From: an uncultured Thomasclavelia sp.
Lineage (GTDB): Bacteria > Bacillota_I > Bacilli_A > Erysipelotrichales > Coprobacillaceae
Direction: 5' to 3'
NCBI GenBank assembly: GCA_910588165.1
Contig: CAJUOR010000049.1
Span: 1-14,163, forward strand
DNA length: 14,163 bases
Of the stretch, positions 7,058-14,108 are shown one piece after another; position 1 is the stretch's first letter, and each line of letters begins with the position of its first letter. The notes beneath the pieces were generated by a model. The model was given only the letters and a program-made list of their open reading frames with translations. It was not told the DNA's origin and searched no databases. Position numbers and translations under genes: made by a program.

Positions 7058-7087
7058 CTGTCATTCTTATAGAATGGCAGTTTTTTT
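7058..7087 (+). terminator. Terminator of rpsO
   Basis: Arms CTGTCATTC (7058-7066) and GAATGGCAG (7072-7080) pair fully with one G-T pair around a 5-base loop. Seven T follow (7081-7087). Confidence 0.9.
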
Positions 7088-7123
7088 AGTTAAAAATTAA
7101 ATTTAGACAACTGAGTACATCTA

Positions 7124-7152
7124 TTGACTAAAAAGATTCATCAGTTTATAAT
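7124..7152 (+). promoter_or_regulatory. Strong promoter of the EctB-type aminotransferase gene
   Basis: TTGACT (7124-7129) and a perfect TATAAT (7147-7152) are 17 bases apart. Transcription would start near 7159, which leaves about 48 bases of leader before the chosen ATG. Confidence 0.8.
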
Positions 7153-7206
7153 AGAGCATGTCAGTATGAAATGATACAACTCAATAAAAGAAGGGATGGT
7201 TGTTAT

Positions 7207-8472
7207 ATGGATACAAAAGTATTTGAAACCTATGAATCAGAAGTGAGGTCTTATTGCCGTCGTTTTCCAACTGTATTTAAAAAAGCGGTAGGCAGTTATT
7301 TTTATGATGAAAACGATGAGAAATATTTAGATTTCTTTAACGGGGCAGGGGCACTTAATTATGGTCATAACAACCCATATATCAAGGAAAAGGTTTTAGA
7401 ATATATAGCAAATGATGGGATTATTCATTCCTTAGATATGTACACAGTAGCCAAAAGAGAATTTATCGATTATATGGAAAACACCATTTTAAAGCCAAGA
7501 AATATGGATTATAAAATTTTGTTTCCCGGACCTACTGGAACAAATGCGGTTGAAACAGCATTAAAGTTAGCACGTAAGGTTAAAGGTCGTCCACAAGTTT
7601 GGGCTTTCATGGGTGCATTCCATGGCATGACTTTAGGTTCTTTAGCTTTAACCACTGATAAAGGAGCTCGTCAAGGTGGGGGTGTTGCCTTAAATGATGT
7701 CAAGCATATGCCGGCACCTTATATGTTTAAAGATTTAGATACAATTGCCTATATGCAAACGTTACTAGACGATGATCATTCAGGTTATGAAAAACCGGCT
7801 GCGATTATTTTAGAAACAGTTCAAGCTGAAGGCGGTATCCATGTGTTTGAAGTAGAATGGTTACAAGCACTAAGAGAATTCTGTACTAAAAATGATATTT
7901 TAATGATAGTAGATGATATTCAGGTAGGGTGTGCCCGTACCGGAACATTCTTCTCGTTTGAACGTGCCGATATTATGCCGGATATTTTTGTGATGTCTAA
8001 ATCAATTGGCGGTTATGGATTCCCGTTGGCATTGACTTTCTTAAAACCTGAATTAGATGTCTTCAAACCGGGTGAACATAACGGTACATTCAGAGGTAAT
8101 CAGATTGCCTTTATAGCAGCTAAAGCTGCTTTAGAATTCATGTTAGAAAATAAGGTGGAAGCTGAAACAACAAGAAAAGGAGAATTAGAAAAGAAATTCT
8201 TAGAAGAAGAAATCTTGCCTTTGGACAGTCGTTTAGCTGTACGTGGTTTAGGCTTGATGTGGGGAATTGATTTCTCTGATTTGCCTGATCCACAATTTAC
8301 AAGTAAAGTTCAAAAATATTGCTTCGATCACAAGTTAGTGATTGAATGTGCGGGGCGTAAAGACAGTGTTTTAAAAACGATGCCTGCCTTAACAATCAGC
8401 GATGAAGATTTAACCAAAGGGTTAACGATTTTAAAAGAAGCGATTGCTAAAACTTTAGAAGAAATTAAATAA
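7207..8472 (+). CDS. ectB: Diaminobutyrate-2-oxoglutarate aminotransferase (EctB-type), stand-alone
   Basis: A 421-residue class III PLP aminotransferase. EctB enzymes convert aspartate semialdehyde and glutamate to L-2,4-diaminobutyrate. EctB-like blocks are FETYESEVRSYCRRFP near the start, FNGAGALNYGHNNP at 44-57, the phosphate-binding GPTGTNAVETALKLARK at 108-124, VDDIQVGCARTG at 235-246 (D236 for the PLP nitrogen) and PLP lysine K265 in MSKSIGGYGFP. The length matches the family. The ATG at 7207 follows AAGGGATGG; the ATG at 7171 is only about 12 bases from the predicted transcript start and lacks a binding site. ectA and ectC are not adjacent, so ectoine synthesis is not indicated here. 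Diaminobutyrate could serve cell-wall, polyamine or peptide synthesis, which is inference. Confidence 0.88.
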   Translation: MDTKVFETYESEVRSYCRRFPTVFKKAVGSYFYDENDEKYLDFFNGAGALNYGHNNPYIKEKVLEYIANDGIIHSLDMYTVAKREFIDYMENTILKPRNMDYKILFPGPTGTNAVETALKLARKVKGRPQVWAFMGAFHGMTLGSLALTTDKGARQGGGVALNDVKHMPAPYMFKDLDTIAYMQTLLDDDHSGYEKPAAIILETVQAEGGIHVFEVEWLQALREFCTKNDILMIVDDIQVGCARTGTFFSFERADIMPDIFVMSKSIGGYGFPLALTFLKPELDVFKPGEHNGTFRGNQIAFIAAKAALEFMLENKVEAETTRKGELEKKFLEEEILPLDSRLAVRGLGLMWGIDFSDLPDPQFTSKVQKYCFDHKLVIECAGRKDSVLKTMPALTISDEDLTKGLTILKEAIAKTLEEIK

Positions 8473-8479
8473 TGATTTT

Positions 8480-8514
8480 AAGAAGGATATAAGTTACTGT
8501 ATCCTTCTTTTTTT
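8480..8514 (+). terminator. Terminator of the EctB-type gene
   Basis: A perfect 10-bp stem (AAGAAGGATA 8480-8489, TATCCTTCTT 8500-8509) with a 10-base loop runs into a T-run ending at 8514. Confidence 0.9.
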
Positions 8515-8543
8515 AAGAAAAAATTAAAACTTTTTTGTTTTGA

Positions 8544-8572
8544 TAGAAATTTTCACAAAAAAGAGCTATAAT
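8544..8572 (+). promoter_or_regulatory. Promoter of the leader ORF-mgtE unit
   Basis: A perfect -10 TATAAT (8567-8572) lies 17 bases after TAGAAA (8544-8549, four of six -35 positions). Transcription would begin near 8579, before the leader ORF, so the leader is in the mgtE mRNA. Confidence 0.6.
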
Positions 8573-8595
8573 AATACCGATATTTGTCTTTTGAA

Positions 8596-8687
8596 AGGTG
8601 GTGGTTATGTTGCGTCAAATAGTCAATATTGAAGCGAATCCTGATGATTGGCCGAGTAGTAAACATAACCTAAAACCTAAGGAGGAT
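8596..8687 (+). promoter_or_regulatory. Candidate translation-linked RNA switch in the mgtE leader
   Basis: GGTTATGTT (8603-8611), covering the leader ORF start codon, is a perfect complement of AACATAACC (8662-8670). AGGT (8596-8599), in the leader ribosome binding site, can pair with ACCT (8675-8678). Separately, ATCCT (8638-8642), inside the Asn-Pro-Asp codons of the ORF, complements AGGAT (8683-8687), part of the mgtE ribosome binding site. A ribosome on the leader ORF would therefore change access to the mgtE start. The pairings are seen directly; the function is inferred. Confidence 0.4.
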
Positions 8688-8693
8688 AAATGA
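8607..8693 (+). CDS. 28-residue upstream ORF (leader peptide) of mgtE
   Basis: A short ORF beginning MLRQIVNIEANPDDWP and ending in a lysine-rich tail with KPKEDK. It has a good ribosome binding site (AAAGGTGG, 8594-8601) 5 bases before the ATG. Its TGA stop (8691-8693) overlaps the mgtE ATG at 8693, and its last codons encode the mgtE binding site AGGAGG (8680-8685). The peptide has no membrane segment. The acidic/proline stretch EANPDDWP recalls MgtL-type leaders of enterobacteria, where acidic or proline-rich nascent chains destabilise ribosomes at low Mg2+ and switch on Mg2+ uptake genes. That link is by analogy; I do not recognise a homologue. Confidence 0.6.
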   Translation: MLRQIVNIEANPDDWPSSKHNLKPKEDK

Positions 8694-10030
8694 TGCTTGA
8701 AGAAAAAATTAAAGAGCTTTTAGAACTAAAGGATTTTGCCAGTATTCGCTTATTATTAGAAGACGAGAATGTTGTTGATATTGCGGAATTATTTGAGGAG
8801 TTAAGTAAAGAGGAAAGCGTTGTGTTTTTCCGCTTATTGCCTAAAAATATTGCTGCTGATGTTTTTGCCTATTTGTCTATCGAAATTGAACAGATGTTAA
8901 TTATGTCTTTGACTGAAACGGAAATAGGCTATATCGTCGATGAATTATTCACAGATGATGCTGTTGATTTATTGGAAGAAATGCCGGCAAATATTGTTAA
9001 AAAAATATTGAAAAACGCTAATGCTGAAACACGCAAAGCGATTAACCATTTATTAAAATATCCTGAGGATTCAGCAGGAAGCGAAATGACAGTTGAATTT
9101 GTGGATTTACGTCCTGACATGACTGTAAGAGAGGCCATCAGACGTATTCGTCAGATTGGGATTGATAAAGAAACGATCAATACTTGTTATGTAGTTGACG
9201 AACAGCGACACTTATTGGGAATTGTTTCCAGCCGTCAGCTTTTATTACACGAATCGGGTATTTTGATTTCAGAGATTATGAAAGATAATCCGATTAAAAT
9301 AGGCACGTTGGAAGATCAGGAACAAGTTGCCTTAACTTTCTCTAAGTATGACTTAACGGTAGTGCCGGTTGTCGATAATGAAGATCGTTTGGTCGGGATT
9401 ATTACAGTCGATGATGTTGTGGACATTATGCAAGAGGAAACGACCGAAGATATGGAAATCATGGCGGCGATTTCGCCTTCTGAAAAGCCTTATATGAAAA
9501 CATCGGTGTTAGAAACGTTTAAAAATCGTATTCCTTGGCTGTTATTGTTGATGATTTCCGCAACATTTACCGGCAAAATCATTCAAGGCTTTGAAGAGTC
9601 ATTGGCGACATGTGCGGTTTTGACAGCTTTCATTCCGATGTTGATGGATTCCGGCGGTAATTCCGGCTCTCAAGCTTCTGTTTCGGTCATTCGTGGAATT
9701 TCTTTAGGAGAGATTGAATTTAGCGATACACCTAAAATTATTTGGAAGGAGCTTCGTGTTTCTGTTTTGGTCGGTATTGTTTTAGGCGTAGCTAATTTTA
9801 TTAAGATTATGCTTGTGGATAGGGTGAGTACCGAAGTGGCTTTAGTGGTTTGTATCACGTTAACTTTGACAGTTGTCATTGCTAAGTTTGTGGGGTGTAC
9901 TTTACCGATTCTTGCCAAAAAAGTCGGTTTTGATCCGGCAATCATGGCTTCACCGTTTATTACAACAATCGTTGATGCATTATCGTTATTATTATATTTT
10001 GCGATTGCGACAGCTATTCTTCATATTTAG
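8693..10030 (+). CDS. mgtE: Magnesium transporter MgtE
   Basis: A 445-residue Mg2+ channel/transporter of the cytoplasmic membrane. The helical N domain spans about residues 1-130, a CBS pair about 131-255, a plug-like linker follows, and five membrane helices run from about 280 to 443. The family signature PMLMDSGGNSGSQ is at 315-327. D428 in TTIVDALSLLLYF fits the pore aspartate that binds Mg2+ in Thermus MgtE. The cytosolic domains normally close the pore at high internal Mg2+. The ATG at 8693 overlaps the leader ORF stop and lies 7 bases after AGGAGG; the ATG one codon earlier (8690) is only 4 bases away. No M-box riboswitch fits in the short leader. Confidence 0.95.
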   Translation: MLEEKIKELLELKDFASIRLLLEDENVVDIAELFEELSKEESVVFFRLLPKNIAADVFAYLSIEIEQMLIMSLTETEIGYIVDELFTDDAVDLLEEMPANIVKKILKNANAETRKAINHLLKYPEDSAGSEMTVEFVDLRPDMTVREAIRRIRQIGIDKETINTCYVVDEQRHLLGIVSSRQLLLHESGILISEIMKDNPIKIGTLEDQEQVALTFSKYDLTVVPVVDNEDRLVGIITVDDVVDIMQEETTEDMEIMAAISPSEKPYMKTSVLETFKNRIPWLLLLMISATFTGKIIQGFEESLATCAVLTAFIPMLMDSGGNSGSQASVSVIRGISLGEIEFSDTPKIIWKELRVSVLVGIVLGVANFIKIMLVDRVSTEVALVVCITLTLTVVIAKFVGCTLPILAKKVGFDPAIMASPFITTIVDALSLLLYFAIATAILHI

Positions 10031-10044
10031 AAGAATAGCTTTTT
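10012..10044 (+). terminator. Terminator overlapping the end of mgtE
   Basis: A perfect 10-bp stem (AGCTATTCTT 10012-10021, AAGAATAGCT 10031-10040) with a 9-base loop containing the TAG stop is followed by TTTTT. The left arm encodes the last residues of MgtE. Confidence 0.85.
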
Positions 10045-10081
10045 AGATTTAGAAAAAAAGTTAAGAAATAACCGATTTATT

Positions 10082-10111
10082 TTGCAATTTAACCATGTTT
10101 TGTGGTAGAAT
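10082..10111 (+). promoter_or_regulatory. Promoter of pnp
   Basis: TTGCAA (10082-10087) lies 18 bases before TAGAAT (10106-10111), which has a TG extension at 10103-10104. A second TAGAAT follows at 10113-10118. The resulting leader is about 25 bases, too short for the long RNase III-processed hairpin that controls pnp in E. coli. Confidence 0.6.
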
Positions 10112-10143
10112 GTAGAATGTTAAAAAATGAGGTGAAATAAGAA

Positions 10144-12306
10144 ATGACTAAACAAGTATTTAGTACAAACTTTTGTGGCAAGACGCTGCAAGTTGAAACA
10201 GGTGAGTTAGCCAAACAAGCCAATGGAGCTGTTTTGGTGCGTTATGATGATACAGTCATCTTATCTACTGCTGTTAGTGGTAAGGAACCAAAAGATGTTG
10301 ATTTCTTTCCTTTGACAGTAACGTATGAGGAAAAATTATATTCAGTTGGTAAGATTCCGGGCGGTTTCTTAAAAAGAGAAGGACGTCCTAGTGAACACGG
10401 GACATTGACAGCCCGTATGATTGATAGACCGATTCGCCCATTGTTTGCTGATGGTTTTAGAAATGAAGTACAGGTTGTCAATACAGTTTTATCCGTTGAT
10501 CAACAAGCTAGTCCTGAAATGGCAGCTATGTTAGGGGCAAGCTTAGCTTTATGTATTTCGGATATTCCATTCAATGGACCGATTGCAGGTGTTGTGGTTG
10601 GACGTGTTGATGGTGAATTTGTTATCAATGCCGGTCCTGAAATTATGGAAAGAAGTGAAATCAACTTAGAGGTAGCAGGGACAAAAGATGCTATCAACAT
10701 GGTTGAAGCAGATGCTAAAGAAGTGAGCGAAGAATTGATGTTAGAGGCATTGATGTTTGGTCATGAAAAAATCAAAGAGTTAATCGCTTTTGAAGAAAAA
10801 ATCGTCGCTGCTTGCGGTAAAGAAAAACAAGATATCCCACTATTCACATTAGATGAAGCGATTGTGAATGAGGTAACAGCTTTAGCGAAAGATAGAATGA
10901 TCCAAGCTGTTTCTATTCCGGGTAAATTGGAAAGATACGGTGCAATTGATGACTTAATGGCAGAAATTATGGCAGTGTACGAAGCTAAAGCGTATGCTGA
11001 TGAAGCTGAAAAGAAACATACTTTAAAACAAGTCAATATCGTATTACATGATTTAGAAAAAGATGAAGTACGTCGTTTAATTACAGAAGATAAAGTTCGA
11101 CCTGATGGACGTAAAATAGATGAGATTCGTCCGTTAGATGCTCAAGTAGATTTACTTCCTCGTGTTCATGGCTCAGCTTTATTTACACGTGGAGAAACTC
11201 AGGTGCTTTCTGTATGTACTTTGGGGGCAGTCGGAGAACATCAAAAAATTGATGGCTTAGGCTTAGAAGATCAAAAACGTTTCATGCATCACTACAATTT
11301 CCCACCATACTCTGTAGGTGAAACAGGTCGTATGGGTGCACCCGGTCGTCGTGAAATCGGGCATGGGGCATTAGGGGAAAGAGCATTAGCGCAAGTTATT
11401 CCTAGTGAAGAAGCTTTCCCATACACTATCCGTGTTGTTTCGGAAGTATTAGAATCTAATGGTTCATCTTCTCAAGCATCTATTTGCGCATCAAGTATGG
11501 CTTTAATGGGGGCAGGTGTTCCTATTTCATCACCGGTTGCCGGAATTGCGATGGGCTTGGTGAAAAAAGGTGAAGATTATACAATCTTAACAGATATTCA
11601 AGGTATGGAAGACCATTTAGGAGATATGGATTTTAAAGTTGCCGGAACTGTTAAAGGCATTTGTGCTTTACAAATGGACATTAAAATTGATGGTATTACA
11701 AAAGAAATTTTAGAAGAAGCATTGGCTCAGGCTAAAGTCGGTCGTGCTCAGATTATGGAAGTAATGTTAGGGGCAATCAAAGAACCTCGTTTAGAAGTTT
11801 CTGAATATGCACCTAAGATTTATCAAATGAAGATTGATCCAGAACAAATCCGTGATGTTATTGGACCTGGTGGTAAGTCAATCAATGAAATCATTGAAAA
11901 ATCAGATGATGTCAAGATTGATATTGAGCAAGACGGTCGAGTCGTTATTTATCATTCAAACAAAGATTCTATTATGAAAGCTGTCGCTTTAATTGAAAAA
12001 ATCGTGCGTAAAGCACAGGTAGGCGAAATCTATGATGCAAAAGTAACACGTGTTGAAAAGTACGGAGCTTTCGTTGAATTGTTTGAAGGTACAGAAGGCT
12101 TGTTACATGTTTCTAAAATCGCTCATGAACGTATCGAAAATCCGGCTAGTGTTTTAAAGCTTGGTGATATTGTTCGTGTTAAAGTTACAGAGATTGATGA
12201 AAAAGGACGTGTCAACGTATCAAGAAAGGCTTTGTTACCTCGTCCTGAGAAAAAAGTCGTTACTAAATCTGAAGAAGCTAAAAAGGAAGAACAACCTAAT
12301 GAATAA
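10144..12306 (+). CDS. pnp: Polyribonucleotide nucleotidyltransferase (PNPase)
   Basis: A 720-residue phosphorolytic 3'-5' exoribonuclease for mRNA decay, acting as a trimer in the cytosol. In order: a first RNase PH domain (about 10-145), an alpha-helical linker (about 150-300), a second, catalytic RNase PH domain (about 310-540), a KH RNA-binding domain (about 555-620, GPGG loop at 574-577) and an S1 domain (about 625-697). In the second domain GSSSQ (440-444) fits the phosphate site, and D490 and D496 in EDHLGDMDF fit the two catalytic aspartates. The last 20 residues are lysine/glutamate-rich. GAGGTGA lies 9 bases before the ATG. Its end overlaps maf by 8 bases. Confidence 0.98.
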   Translation: MTKQVFSTNFCGKTLQVETGELAKQANGAVLVRYDDTVILSTAVSGKEPKDVDFFPLTVTYEEKLYSVGKIPGGFLKREGRPSEHGTLTARMIDRPIRPLFADGFRNEVQVVNTVLSVDQQASPEMAAMLGASLALCISDIPFNGPIAGVVVGRVDGEFVINAGPEIMERSEINLEVAGTKDAINMVEADAKEVSEELMLEALMFGHEKIKELIAFEEKIVAACGKEKQDIPLFTLDEAIVNEVTALAKDRMIQAVSIPGKLERYGAIDDLMAEIMAVYEAKAYADEAEKKHTLKQVNIVLHDLEKDEVRRLITEDKVRPDGRKIDEIRPLDAQVDLLPRVHGSALFTRGETQVLSVCTLGAVGEHQKIDGLGLEDQKRFMHHYNFPPYSVGETGRMGAPGRREIGHGALGERALAQVIPSEEAFPYTIRVVSEVLESNGSSSQASICASSMALMGAGVPISSPVAGIAMGLVKKGEDYTILTDIQGMEDHLGDMDFKVAGTVKGICALQMDIKIDGITKEILEEALAQAKVGRAQIMEVMLGAIKEPRLEVSEYAPKIYQMKIDPEQIRDVIGPGGKSINEIIEKSDDVKIDIEQDGRVVIYHSNKDSIMKAVALIEKIVRKAQVGEIYDAKVTRVEKYGAFVELFEGTEGLLHVSKIAHERIENPASVLKLGDIVRVKVTEIDEKGRVNVSRKALLPRPEKKVVTKSEEAKKEEQPNE

Positions 12307-12865
12307 ACCCATTATCTTAGCTAGCCGCTCTCCTAGAAGAAGCGAGCTGCTAAGCTTATGTGGTATTGATTTTATAGTAGAACCTTCTGATATCGAGGAA
12401 ATTATGGATGAAAGTCTTACACTTGATGAAAGAATGCAAGAACTGGCTTATCAAAAAGCCTTGCCGATTGCAAAAAAGCACCCCGATGATGTCGTAGTGG
12501 GTGCTGATACGATTGTTTATATTGATGAATTAGTGATTGGCAAAGCCCATTCACGACAAGAAGCCAATGATATTTTACATAGAATGTCAGGTAGATGGCA
12601 TTCTGTCAAAACAGGTGTTTGTGTGTTATGGGGAAGCGAAAAATATACCTTTACAGAAACAAGCTTGGTTAAATTCTTTGATTTAAGTGATTATGATATT
12701 GAAGAATATCTGGACTTAGATGAATGGCAAGGTAAAGCCGGAGCTTATGCGATTCAAGGCTATGCTGTTAGATTTGTTGAAAAAATAGATGGTGATTACA
12801 GCAATATTGTGGGCTTGCCTGTTGCTAAGCTATATCGATTGATGAAATCATTAAAAAAATATTGA
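12299..12865 (+). CDS. maf: Maf-family nucleoside triphosphate pyrophosphatase
   Basis: A 188-residue Maf/HAM1-like house-cleaning pyrophosphatase that hydrolyses non-canonical or surplus nucleoside triphosphates to monophosphates. The start ASRSPRRSELL (8-18) is the Maf signature with the SxRR motif. D70 in GADTIV is the expected catalytic aspartate. HSVKTGV (101-107) and the closing GAYAIQGYAVRFVEKIDGDY block are typical. dTTP/UTP preference is common in this branch but not proved here. The ATG at 12299 overlaps the pnp end by 8 bases, with AAGGAAG about 10 bases upstream, so the genes are cotranscribed. The longer in-frame reading from 12161 lies wholly inside pnp and is not used. Confidence 0.93.
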   Translation: MNKPIILASRSPRRSELLSLCGIDFIVEPSDIEEIMDESLTLDERMQELAYQKALPIAKKHPDDVVVGADTIVYIDELVIGKAHSRQEANDILHRMSGRWHSVKTGVCVLWGSEKYTFTETSLVKFFDLSDYDIEEYLDLDEWQGKAGAYAIQGYAVRFVEKIDGDYSNIVGLPVAKLYRLMKSLKKY

Positions 12866-12889
12866 AATCTATAAAAATTTCAGTATAAT
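12862..12889 (+). promoter_or_regulatory. Promoter of the phosphofructokinase gene
   Basis: TTGAAA (12862-12867) and a perfect TATAAT (12884-12889) are 16 bases apart. The -35 overlaps the maf stop codon. No terminator lies between maf and pfk, so read-through from pnp-maf is also possible. Confidence 0.65.
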
Positions 12890-12924
12890 GAACTTGTTAA
12901 AAAATTTGCATGGAGGGATAAATA

Positions 12925-14040
12925 ATGGAAAACAAAGTTAAAAGGATTGCTTTGCTGACCGGTGGGGGAGATTGTCCGGGATTGAACGCAGTCATTCGTG
13001 CGATTACGAAAACAGCTATTTTAAAATATGGCTGGGAAGTTATTGGGTATGTGTTTGGTTATCGTGGTCTTTACAATAACAATTATGTTGAATTGACACT
13101 TGATAAAGTTGAAGACATTTATAAAGAAGGGGGAACAATTCTTTATAGTTCTAACAAAGATAACTTATTCGATTACTTAGTAGAAGAAAATGGCGTTAAA
13201 GTTAAAAAAGATGTTTCTGATGTCGGTGTTGAAAACTTAAAGAAAGCCGGTGTTGATGTATTAGTTGTTTTAGGTGGCGACGGTACATTGACAAGTGCTC
13301 GTGATTTCTCAAGAAAAGGCGTTAACGTTATCGGTGTACCTAAAACAATGGATAACGATTTATCTGCTACAGATGTTACATACGGTTTTACATCTGCATT
13401 TAGTGTAGGTACAGAATTTATCGATCGTTTAAATACAACTGCAAAATCACATCATCGTGTTATTTGTTGTGAATTAATGGGTAGAGATGCCGGTTGGATT
13501 GCTTTATATGCCGGTATGGCAGGTAATGCTTCTGTTGTCTTAGTTCCTGAAATTCCATTCACAATTGAAAATATTGCAAAGAAAGTTGCCGAACGTGACG
13601 AACAAGGATATCCATATACTGTTGTTGCAGTAGCGGAAGGTGCAAAATATGCTGACGGAACTAAGGTAATTGGTAAAATCGTTGAAGACTCACCAGATCC
13701 AATCCGCTATTCCGGCTTAGCTGCTAAAGTGGCTGATGATTTAGAAAAAGCTATCCCTAACCATGAAGTTCGTTCTGTTAACCCAGGACATATTATTCGT
13801 GGTGGAGATATTACTCCTTATGATCGTATCTTGTCTATCCGTTTCGGTGTTCAGGCGTGTGAAATGATCGATCAAGGATTATTTGGCAACATGGCAACTT
13901 TAAAAGGTGAAAGTATGTCTTATGTTTCATTAGAAGAAGTTATCGGTGCTGCAAAAATCGGTAAACAAAAACACGTTGACCCTAATGGCGAATTAGTTCG
14001 TGCTGCAAAGGCAATGGGTATTTGCTTTGGTGATGAGTAA
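12925..14040 (+). CDS. 6-phosphofructokinase, group III-like (mixed ATP/PPi signature)
   Basis: A 371-residue PfkA-superfamily enzyme that phosphorylates fructose 6-phosphate in glycolysis. Key blocks are LTGGGDCPGLNAVIR (11-25), GGDGT (117-121), the substrate-binding PKTMDND (139-145), MGRDAGW (185-191) and NPGHIIRGGDITPYDR near 284-299. It is about 50 residues longer than typical ATP-dependent bacterial PfkA (about 320). The residue matching E. coli Gly104 is Gly120, as in ATP enzymes, but that matching Gly124 is Lys140, as in PPi enzymes. This G/K combination is known from actinobacterial ATP-using group III enzymes, so ATP is the likelier donor but this is not certain. GGAGGG lies 7 bases before the ATG. 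Confidence 0.93.
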   Translation: MENKVKRIALLTGGGDCPGLNAVIRAITKTAILKYGWEVIGYVFGYRGLYNNNYVELTLDKVEDIYKEGGTILYSSNKDNLFDYLVEENGVKVKKDVSDVGVENLKKAGVDVLVVLGGDGTLTSARDFSRKGVNVIGVPKTMDNDLSATDVTYGFTSAFSVGTEFIDRLNTTAKSHHRVICCELMGRDAGWIALYAGMAGNASVVLVPEIPFTIENIAKKVAERDEQGYPYTVVAVAEGAKYADGTKVIGKIVEDSPDPIRYSGLAAKVADDLEKAIPNHEVRSVNPGHIIRGGDITPYDRILSIRFGVQACEMIDQGLFGNMATLKGESMSYVSLEEVIGAAKIGKQKHVDPNGELVRAAKAMGICFGDE

Positions 14041-14053
14041 TCATCACCTTTTT
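14029..14053 (+). terminator. Terminator overlapping the end of the phosphofructokinase gene
   Basis: A perfect 8-bp stem (GGTGATGA 14029-14036, TCATCACC 14041-14048) closes a four-base GTAA loop, a GNRA-type tetraloop that includes the TAA stop. Five T follow (14049-14053). Confidence 0.9.
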
Positions 14054-14080
14054 AATTTATAAAAATTTAATGAAAGCTCT

Positions 14081-14108
14081 TTTAAATTTAATCTTAACGT
14101 AGTATAAT
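14081..14108 (+). promoter_or_regulatory. Promoter for a gene beyond the right edge
   Basis: A perfect TATAAT (14103-14108) lies 16 bases after TTTAAA (14081-14086, four of six). No start codon with a ribosome binding site is visible before 14163, so the leader is at least about 50 bases and the gene it serves is unknown. Confidence 0.5.

Noticed and set aside
8515..8692. M-box Mg2+ riboswitch before mgtE
   Set aside because: The leader from the predicted start is only about 115 bases, is largely occupied by the short ORF and shows no terminator hairpin or recognisable M-box core.
8929..11036. Minus-strand reading frames inside mgtE and pnp
   Set aside because: They are antisense shadows of strongly conserved genes, without ribosome binding sites or recognisable domains.
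12161..12298. N-terminal extension of Maf
   Set aside because: It lies inside pnp in another frame and is not Maf-like. The family starts at the MNKPIILASRSPRR sequence from 12299.
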